Of a DNA stretch of 5,516 nt, positions 1 through 4,685 are shown one piece after another (the stretch's first letter is position 1; each line of letters begins with the position of its first letter). The notes below the pieces were generated by a model. It did not search any database and had not been told where the DNA came from. It worked only from the letters and a program-made list of their open reading frames with translations. Origin of the DNA: Chitinophagaceae bacterium (GTDB taxonomy: Bacteria; Bacteroidota; Bacteroidia; Chitinophagales; Chitinophagaceae); the NCBI GenBank assembly GCA_947452875.1, contig CANGEZ010000162.1:1-5516 (forward strand). Direction: 5' to 3'. The translations under genes were made by a program, and so were the position numbers.

Positions 1-32
1 AAACACAAAGGTTGAGGATATGATTTTTAATA

Positions 33-74
33 CATGAGAAAATGAAAATTTGATTTCCTAAATGCAACTTTTAC
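33..74 (+). repeat. 42-bp direct repeat, left copy
   Basis: This segment aligns without gaps to 4552-4593 in the same orientation with 39 of 42 identical bases; the mismatches are at 48, 64 and 66. Weaker similarity extends left to about position 28. After an interruption of 21 bases here against 7 in the right copy, similarity resumes at 96-116 versus 4601-4621. The two copies bracket the peptidase, AMP nucleosidase and ABC genes. I infer a dispersed intergenic repeat; its copy number in the genome cannot be judged from here. Confidence 0.8.
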
Positions 75-89
75 CCCGAGGCATCGGGG
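74..89. repeat. GC-rich hairpin inside the left repeat
   Basis: A 6-bp perfect inverted repeat, CCCCGA and TCGGGG, is separated by GGCA. It lies exactly where the left copy of the 42-bp repeat departs from its right counterpart, so it looks inserted or substituted there. There is no U-tract next to it on either strand, so it is not a convincing intrinsic terminator. Confidence 0.5.
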
Positions 90-147
90 CAGGCTATTGG
101 ATATTTTACATTTTTCTTCTGCCACAAAGTAACACAAATTCTTTTTC

Positions 148-176
148 ACTTCCCCCTTCGGGGGATTGAGGGGGCT
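148..176 (-). repeat. C/G-run palindromic repeat, copy 1 (3' end of peptidase gene)
   Basis: Read on the minus strand, this 29-bp unit begins AGCCCCCTCAATCCCCC and ends GAAGGGGGAAGT. It matches 4436-4464 on the plus strand at 28 of 29 bases. CCCCC and GGGGG around a GAA loop (minus strand) form a tight hairpin, and a second CCCCC run eight bases upstream could compete for the same G-run. Two bases overlap the TAG stop codon of the peptidase gene. It sits in the same orientation relative to its gene as the other copy. A transcript-end or mRNA-stability role is possible, but no U-tract follows the stem. Confidence 0.85.
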
Positions 177-1734
177 AATTAGTCGCCGCATCCGCATTCA
201 AATTCCCCCAGCCTAGTGATGTATTTCTTGTTGGGTAATTGGCACTAGTTTGAATGAGTTTATTTAAAATTTGATCCCGAGTGTACGTTGGAAATTTTGA
301 GCATACCAAAGCTGCGATACCAGCCGCAGTGGCAGTTGCAACAGAAGATCCTCCTATTGTTGAAGGCACATCTCCACTCATAGCTAAGGTCAGTGGTTTT
401 CTGTAATCCATGAAACGCTCCATAACAATTGTAAAATCTGTTTCACTTCCACTGTGACAATCTGTACAAGTGGTAATCGAACTATTATCTCTTACTCCTG
501 TTACAGCATTCACTTCAGTCATTGATGCCGGAAAAATGACACCAGCCCAACCGCTGGTCCAACTGAATGAAGTACCCGCTGCACAAAATATCAATTTACC
601 TTTTCCATACGCATACAAAACTGCATCTTTAATTTGAGAACTTGAAGTGATACGCCCCATGCTCATACTGATGATTTTTACATCTGCCCTATTGCCTGCA
701 TTCGTGAAAGCATCTGCCACACCTTTGGCTTCTCTGCTTTCATCGAGATAAACATCCGCTGCTGCTCTGCAAGTAACCAGATTACAATTATAAGCGACTC
801 CGCATGCATTACCATCTATACCTCTTGGAGCGCCACAAGCCCCTGCCATAGCAGTTCCATGACCACATCCATCATCAGCAGTTTCAATGGGACCCGTATT
901 AATACCTAAAAAAGTTTCACGAGGTAAGGTCACAATTTTTTCAATGGTTCTTCCAGTTGATGCACCTTGATTAAAGGCTGATCCCAAGTTTTCTTGATCA
1001 AATTCACAACCAGTGTCTATGAAAAAAACTTTTGTGCCAACTCCTGTTGATTTGCTCCAGGCTCTGGGTATGTTGTGATAAATATAATTCCATGATTGTT
1101 TTGATGAAGGAGAAATATTCACATAATCCATATTTTGAACCAAATCTAATGTTGCCGTATTACTCCCACATCCACTGGAAGATGCATTATCAGGCAAATT
1201 TTCTCTTTGAGACGTGATAAATACATCCTCAGGTTCATAACCTAACGGCTCTGCATACCTGACAAATTTAGAATTACGCAATAATTTTATTGTAGCAGGA
1301 TTTTTTACAATGACATCAATTACAGGAAGTACTTTTTCTTGCCATGGCATAATGTCTGCCATTGTCAATTGCTTGTTTAGTTGTTGTTCTGATTGCAATA
1401 TCAAATTGATAATTTGTTGGCGAACTTTTTGCCATTCCGCATCATTGATATTGATTGAAGAGATGTTTTTATCAAATGATGCTATTTTTCCTGTTGTATA
1501 TCCAACTGATAAAATATGGTCAGAATAATTCAATGCACTATTGATCATTTCATCAGATGCTTTATTCCATTCAAATTGATGATGATTGTAAATTTCTTGT
1601 TTGATAAAATTGTCGATCTCGGTTCTTGATATAGTTTTATCTGTGATATCAAAAGTTTCTTTTTCAATAGTCGATTTTTTACAAGAAAAAAACAAAATGG
1701 AAACAAACGAAAAGTAAATCAATTTTTTGTTCAT
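175..1734 (-). CDS. S8 family (subtilisin-like) serine peptidase, lipoprotein
   Basis: Predicted envelope-anchored endopeptidase of 519 residues. The N-terminus has a short basic start, a hydrophobic core and a loose lipobox ending at Cys18 (LFFSC), implying export by Sec and lipidation. Residues about 19-190 match no domain I recognise and may be a propeptide or spacer. The catalytic domain spans about 215-519. It shows Asp240 in FFIDTG, His292 in GHGTAMAG and Ser464 in GGSSVATATAAG, so the triad is present. The usual oxyanion Asn of the AAGN motif is Thr388 (AAGTS), and the usual Pro after SMAT is Ala468. Eleven cysteines lie in the mature part, including a CTDCH motif at 423-427. The protein ends with GWGNLNADAA, the normal end of the fold, with no secretion-system C-terminal domain. 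The ATG at 1734 gives the complete signal peptide. The gene diverges from the AMP nucleosidase gene. Family assignment is firm; activity and substrate are unknown. Confidence 0.93.
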   Translation of the reverse strand: MNKKLIYFSFVSILFFSCKKSTIEKETFDITDKTISRTEIDNFIKQEIYNHHQFEWNKASDEMINSALNYSDHILSVGYTTGKIASFDKNISSININDAEWQKVRQQIINLILQSEQQLNKQLTMADIMPWQEKVLPVIDVIVKNPATIKLLRNSKFVRYAEPLGYEPEDVFITSQRENLPDNASSSGCGSNTATLDLVQNMDYVNISPSSKQSWNYIYHNIPRAWSKSTGVGTKVFFIDTGCEFDQENLGSAFNQGASTGRTIEKIVTLPRETFLGINTGPIETADDGCGHGTAMAGACGAPRGIDGNACGVAYNCNLVTCRAAADVYLDESREAKGVADAFTNAGNRADVKIISMSMGRITSSSQIKDAVLYAYGKGKLIFCAAGTSFSWTSGWAGVIFPASMTEVNAVTGVRDNSSITTCTDCHSGSETDFTIVMERFMDYRKPLTLAMSGDVPSTIGGSSVATATAAGIAALVCSKFPTYTRDQILNKLIQTSANYPTRNTSLGWGNLNADAATN

Positions 1735-1753
1735 AAGGGTAAGTTTTAGAAAT

Positions 1754-1761
1754 CAAAATTA
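1754..1761 (-). promoter_or_regulatory. Candidate -7 promoter element for the peptidase gene
   Basis: The minus strand reads TAATTTTG, an exact match to the Bacteroidota -7 consensus TAnnTTTG, 19 bases upstream of the ATG. No good -33 TTG box lies at the usual 19-21 base spacing; the nearest TTTG is only 12 bases away and lies inside a palindrome. In AT-rich DNA this 8-mer can arise by chance. Confidence 0.3.
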
Positions 1762-1771
1762 TCTATGTAAA

Positions 1772-1788
1772 TTCAAATAGAATTTGAA
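1772..1788. promoter_or_regulatory. Palindrome copy 1, candidate operator
   Basis: Perfect 7-bp arms TTCAAAT and ATTTGAA flank AGA. The core TTCAAA-N5-TTTGAA is repeated at 1867-1883 in the same intergenic region. On the minus strand this copy covers the expected -33 region of the peptidase promoter, where a regulator would affect polymerase binding. Operator function is an inference. Confidence 0.4.
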
Positions 1789-1803
1789 AAACGCTGATGT
1801 TTC

Positions 1804-1829
1804 TTCAGTCACACTGAACTTTATTCAGT
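1804..1829. repeat. Cluster of three TTCAGT half-sites
   Basis: TTCAGT occurs at 1804-1809, inverted as ACTGAA at 1813-1818, and again at 1824-1829. The two direct copies start exactly 20 bp apart, close to two helical turns, and neighbouring copies form inverted pairs with 3-base and 5-base spacers. The cluster covers the -33 region expected for the -7 motif at 1842, which fits a regulator-binding site but does not prove one. Confidence 0.35.
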
Positions 1830-1841
1830 AAGCCTCAAAAC

Positions 1842-1849
1842 TATTTTTG
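1842..1849 (+). promoter_or_regulatory. Candidate -7 promoter element for the AMP nucleosidase gene
   Basis: TATTTTTG matches the Bacteroidota TAnnTTTG consensus exactly. It would start transcription near 1856 and leave a leader of about 53 bases. No clear TTG is found about 20 bases upstream; the TTCAGT cluster occupies that place, which might suggest activator dependence. Confidence 0.35.
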
Positions 1850-1863
1850 TATATTTATTAATA

Positions 1864-1886
1864 ATTTTCAAATGAGGTTTGAAAAT
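1864..1886 (+). promoter_or_regulatory. Palindrome copy 2, candidate operator or leader hairpin
   Basis: Perfect 9-bp arms, ATTTTCAAA and TTTGAAAAT, flank TGAGG. The inner core at 1867-1883 has the same TTCAAA-N5-TTTGAA form as the palindrome at 1772. It lies downstream of the likely start of transcription, so it could act as a DNA operator or as an RNA hairpin in the AMP nucleosidase leader. It overlaps a second inverted repeat (AAAATATT at 1882-1889, AATATTTT at 1897-1904), so the two stems exclude each other. Confidence 0.4.
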
Positions 1887-1909
1887 ATTGAAATCAAATA
1901 TTTTATCAC

Positions 1910-2680
1910 ATGAAGACAAAAGAAGAAATCGTTGCCAACTGGCTGCCTAGATATACCGGACAACAATTGGATAATTTCGGTGAATATATTTTGCTGACCA
2001 ATTTTTCCAATTATGTAAAGTTATTTGCTGAGTGGAATAATGTGGAAATTGTAGGTGCCGACAGACCTATGCAATGCGCCACTGCAGATAACATTACCAT
2101 CATCAATTTTGGTATGGGCAGTCCGGGTAGTGCAACCATCATGGATTTGCTAACTGCGATTAGCCCTAAAGCCGTTTTGTTCTTGGGCAAATGCGGAGGA
2201 CTTAAAAAAAGAAATAAAATCGGAGATTTGATTTTGCCGATTGCCGCTATAAGAGGAGAAGGTACAAGTAATGATTACTTCCCTGCAGAAGTTCCTGCAC
2301 TTCCTGCTTTCGCTTTACAAAAAGCTATTTCTACTACCATCAGAGAATATGAATGTGATTACTGGACAGGCGTTTGTTATACCACCAATAGAAGAGTTTG
2401 GGAACATGATGAAGCATTTAAAGATTACCTTCAAAAAGTAAGAGCTTATGCCATCGATATGGAAACAGCTACTATTTTTACAGTAGGTTTTTATAATAAA
2501 ATTCCAACTGGCGCTTTGTTGTTGGTCAGCGATTCTCCTATGGTTCCCGAAGGTGTAAAAACAGAAGCGAGCGATATGTCCGTAACTGCACAATTTGTGG
2601 AGCGTCATTTGAAAGTAGGTGTTGATTCATTAAAACAATTGATCAACAATGGACAAACCGTTAGACATCTTAAATTCTAA
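1910..2680 (+). CDS. AMP nucleosidase, short bacteroidotal form
   Basis: A 256-residue cytosolic enzyme of the nucleoside phosphorylase superfamily, predicted to cleave AMP to adenine and ribose 5-phosphate in purine salvage and adenylate homeostasis. Family landmarks are all visible: the glycine-rich phosphate-site loop GMGSPG at 68-73, the GKCGGL strand-turn at 93-98, the ribose-binding DMETA at 183-187, and SDS at 207-209, whose Asp208 is the expected acid acting on the purine base. It matches the compact AMP nucleosidase-like group known in Bacteroidota and lacks the extra N-terminal domain of the much longer proteobacterial Amn. The ATG at 1910 is the first in frame that gives the expected N-terminus; no Shine-Dalgarno is seen, as is usual in this phylum. 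An uncharacterised nucleosidase or phosphorylase with another purine substrate remains possible. Confidence 0.88.
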   Translation: MKTKEEIVANWLPRYTGQQLDNFGEYILLTNFSNYVKLFAEWNNVEIVGADRPMQCATADNITIINFGMGSPGSATIMDLLTAISPKAVLFLGKCGGLKKRNKIGDLILPIAAIRGEGTSNDYFPAEVPALPAFALQKAISTTIREYECDYWTGVCYTTNRRVWEHDEAFKDYLQKVRAYAIDMETATIFTVGFYNKIPTGALLLVSDSPMVPEGVKTEASDMSVTAQFVERHLKVGVDSLKQLINNGQTVRHLKF

Positions 2681-2723
2681 ATTTTTAAAAAAATCATTTC
2701 CCGTTTTCTTTCATGCTTATTTT

Positions 2724-2731
2724 TAATTTTG
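2724..2731 (+). promoter_or_regulatory. Weak candidate -7 element for the ABC gene
   Basis: TAATTTTG matches TAnnTTTG and lies 23 bases before the preferred ATG at 2755. The surrounding sequence is a low-complexity T/A tract in which an 11-base segment (2726-2736) is nearly repeated at 2739-2749, and no TTG box is evident upstream. The gene could equally be read from the AMP nucleosidase promoter, since no terminator hairpin is visible in the 74-bp gap. Confidence 0.2.
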
Positions 2732-2754
2732 AATTTTAACTTTTGAATTCACTC

Positions 2755-4467
2755 ATGCAACCTTTACTGGACATAAAAAATCTAAGCATTAGTTTTAAAA
2801 AGTCTAATGAGATTTTTAAAGCCGTAAATGAAATTTCATTTCAAATTGAGCCCGGAAAATTCACCGCTATTGTTGGAGAAAGCGGTTCGGGAAAATCATT
2901 AACTGCATTATCAATACTTCAATTATTACCTGAAGGAGTAAGCGTTTCCGGTAATATCATTTTCAACACAAATGAGAATCCAACCGAACTAACTTCCTTA
3001 AACAACAAATCCATTTCTGATATTCGTGGGCATCAGATTTCGATGATATTTCAGGAACCGATGACTGCCCTAAATCCGCTTATCAAATGTGGAAAGCAAG
3101 TCACAGAAATATTAATTCATCATAAAAAAATATCTAAGCAAGCAGCCAAAGAAAATACGGTGCAATTGTTTACAGAAGTAGAATTAGCCAATCCGGAGAA
3201 AATTTTCAATTCCTATCCCCATCAAATCAGCGGCGGACAAAAACAAAGAGTGATGATTGCCATGGCAATTGCCTGCAATCCAAAATTATTGATTGCTGAT
3301 GAACCTACTACCGCTCTGGATGTAAGGGTTCAAAAAAGCATTATGATATTGCTGAAGAAACTGCAAGTACAATACAACATGTCGGTGTTATTGATAACTC
3401 ATGATTTAGGATTGGTAAATGATGTAGCCGATGATATAGTCGTTTTATACAAAGGAAATATTGTTGAAAGTGGAAATGCTCGTGATATATTGCTTCATCC
3501 CGGTAACGCATACACGAAAGGATTATTGATGTGCAAACCAAGTCCTGAATTAAAAGGCAAAAAACTTCCTGTGTTAAGCGATTTCTTATCCACAGAAAAT
3601 GAAATAAAGTTTGATGAAGAAGAAAATAATTTTGCTGCTATAAATAGAAATTTTACCGAGCCTATAATCTCTGTGGATTCATTAAAAGTTCATTATCCTT
3701 CAACAAAAAATATTTGGGGCAAAGTCACGTCCTATCACAAGGCAATTGATGATGTAAGTTTCAATGTATATGCACAGGAAACGATTGGTATTGTTGGTGA
3801 AAGTGGTTGCGGCAAATCAACTTTAGGCAGAGCGATATTACAATTAATAAAACCCAACAGCGGCTTCATAAAAATCAACGGCATTAACATCAACAATCAA
3901 GATCATTCGATAAAAAAAGGCAAGGAATTACAAATCGTTTTTCAGGATCCTTATGGTTCATTAAATCCCAGACTCACCATTGGCGATGCGATTACCGAAC
4001 CCATGAAAGTGCATGGTTTGTTTGGCAACAAAAATCAGCGTAAAGAAAAAGCCATTTCATTAATGGAGCAAGTCAGTTTAAACGCTGATCAATTCAATAA
4101 ATATCCTCATCAGTTCAGTGGTGGACAGCGGCAAAGAATATGTATTGCCAGAGCGTTATCAACAGAACCCTCGATTATGGTTTTTGATGAAAGTGTGTCG
4201 GCATTAGATGTAAGTGTGCAAGCACAAGTACTAAATCTTATCAATGAATTGAAAGCCAAGTATCAGTTTACTTCGCTGTTCATTTCACATGATCTTTCAG
4301 TTGTGCATTACATCAGCGATCGTATCATTGTAATGAAAGCTGGAAAAATTGTTGAACAAGGGGATGCAAATGAGATTTTCTTCAATCCGAAAGATGAGTA
4401 TACGAGGGAGTTGATTGGTAGTATGCCGGGAGGAAAGCCCCCTCAATCCCCCAAAGGGGGAAGTTGA
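2755..4467 (+). CDS. Dipeptide/oligopeptide-type ABC transporter ATP-binding protein, two fused ATPase domains
   Basis: A 570-residue cytosolic ATPase with two nucleotide-binding domains in tandem, like a fusion of DppD and DppF or the GsiA/YejF type; it would power uptake of peptides or related solutes. Domain 1 has Walker A GESGSGKS at 41-48, Q-loop FQEP at 99, signature ISGGQ at 158, Walker B with ADEP at 181-184 and switch His216. The peptide-transporter C-terminal extension (HPGNAYTKGLL) follows. Domain 2 has Walker A GESGCGKST at 348-356, FQDP at 396, FSGGQ at 454, Walker B with FDES in place of the usual DEP at 477-480, and His512. All catalytic residues are present, so both sites should be active. 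I chose ATG at 2755; an in-frame TTG at 2743 would add four residues. The last residues (KPPQSPKGGS) come from a dispersed repeat. No permease or binding-protein gene lies in the window, so the substrate is unknown. Confidence 0.93.
   Translation: MQPLLDIKNLSISFKKSNEIFKAVNEISFQIEPGKFTAIVGESGSGKSLTALSILQLLPEGVSVSGNIIFNTNENPTELTSLNNKSISDIRGHQISMIFQEPMTALNPLIKCGKQVTEILIHHKKISKQAAKENTVQLFTEVELANPEKIFNSYPHQISGGQKQRVMIAMAIACNPKLLIADEPTTALDVRVQKSIMILLKKLQVQYNMSVLLITHDLGLVNDVADDIVVLYKGNIVESGNARDILLHPGNAYTKGLLMCKPSPELKGKKLPVLSDFLSTENEIKFDEEENNFAAINRNFTEPIISVDSLKVHYPSTKNIWGKVTSYHKAIDDVSFNVYAQETIGIVGESGCGKSTLGRAILQLIKPNSGFIKINGININNQDHSIKKGKELQIVFQDPYGSLNPRLTIGDAITEPMKVHGLFGNKNQRKEKAISLMEQVSLNADQFNKYPHQFSGGQRQRICIARALSTEPSIMVFDESVSALDVSVQAQVLNLINELKAKYQFTSLFISHDLSVVHYISDRIIVMKAGKIVEQGDANEIFFNPKDEYTRELIGSMPGGKPPQSPKGGS
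4436..4464 (+). repeat. C/G-run palindromic repeat, copy 2 (inside the ABC gene 3' end)
   Basis: This 29-bp unit differs from copy 1 (148-176, minus strand) at a single base, and its stem is CCCCC-AAA-GGGGG. It is read through in frame as the final codons of the ABC ATPase, and the stop TGA follows immediately at 4465. It points the same way relative to its gene as copy 1. There is no U-tract after the stem, so intrinsic termination is doubtful. Confidence 0.85.
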
Positions 4468-4485
4468 TTGTGTGTGTTAGTTCGC

Positions 4486-4501
4486 CACGAATTCACGATT
4501 T
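4486..4501 (+). repeat. Short tandem CACGAATT/CACGATTT motif
   Basis: Two 8-base units, identical at 7 positions, lie back to back and are followed by a T-run to 4506. From memory, GCCACGAATnCACGA sequences recur in intergenic DNA of many bacteria, including Bacteroidota, so this may be another dispersed repeat fragment next to the larger palindromic element. Confidence 0.35.
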
Positions 4502-4506
4502 TTTTT

Positions 4507-4680
4507 ACCGCAGAGAATGGAGTTAAATGAGTTTACGCAGAGATTATAATTCATGAGAAAATGAAATTTTGATTTCCTAAATCCTACTTTTACATTTTAC
4601 ATTCAATATTTTACATTTTTCATTTTTCATTATAACCACCACCCTCTGCGTAAACTCCCGATTCTCCGTGACGCTGCGGT
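4507..4680. repeat. 174-bp MITE-like palindromic element between convergent genes
   Basis: The ends are inverted repeats of 36 and 37 bases. The outer 7 bp (ACCGCAG at 4507 and CTGCGGT ending at 4680) and the inner 14 bp (4529-4542 against 4644-4657, GAGTTTACGCAGAG) pair perfectly, and a GAGAAT/ATTCTC pair lies in the less similar middle. The core of about 100 bases is very AT-rich and includes the right copy of the 42-bp direct repeat. No transposase is encoded. The right end is five bases from the stop codon of the TlpA-like gene. It may be a non-autonomous mobile element or a REP-like palindrome that could fold in transcripts from either side. A target-site duplication is not clear. Confidence 0.6.
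4552..4593 (+). repeat. 42-bp direct repeat, right copy
   Basis: Matches 33-74 at 39 of 42 positions in the same orientation and forms part of the AT-rich core of the palindromic element. Downstream, 4606-4621 is identical to 101-116, so the shared unit extends about 70 bases with an internal length difference. Confidence 0.8.
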
Positions 4681-4685
4681 TATAA

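Larger units (their letters stand above)
1..174. other. Gene-free left flank made of repeats
   Basis: No open frame here has coding character. The stretch is a patchwork: a 42-bp segment at 33-74 that recurs at 4552-4593, a short GC hairpin at 74-89, a 16-bp segment at 101-116 that recurs at 4606-4621, and a C/G-run palindrome at 148-176. The window edge cuts off whatever lies further left, so it is unclear whether the repeat patch is complete. Confidence 0.7.

Noticed and set aside
1032..1528. Plus-strand open frames at 1032-1217 and 1310-1528
   Set aside because: They lie antisense within the well-supported peptidase gene, have no recognisable protein features and no plausible promoter.
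2315..2608. Minus-strand open frame of 97 codons inside the AMP nucleosidase gene
   Set aside because: Antisense shadow of a conserved gene; the translation has no family resemblance.
2681..2742. Terminator between the AMP nucleosidase and ABC genes
   Set aside because: Only AT-rich homopolymer runs are present, with no GC-bearing stem, so termination here is unsupported.
2743..2754. TTG at 2743 as start of the ABC ATPase
   Set aside because: It would add only four residues, and the ATG at 2755 gives the usual short lead-in (MQPLLDIKNLSI) of this family. Bacteroidota genes mostly use ATG, though TTG cannot be excluded.
3341..3541. Minus-strand open frame inside the ABC gene
   Set aside because: Antisense shadow of conserved ATPase sequence that covers the H-loop region.
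4448..4480. Intrinsic terminator after the ABC gene
   Set aside because: The CCCCC/GGGGG stem is strong but is followed by AAGTTGATTGTG, not a U-tract; the T-run at 4499-4506 has no GC stem directly before it.
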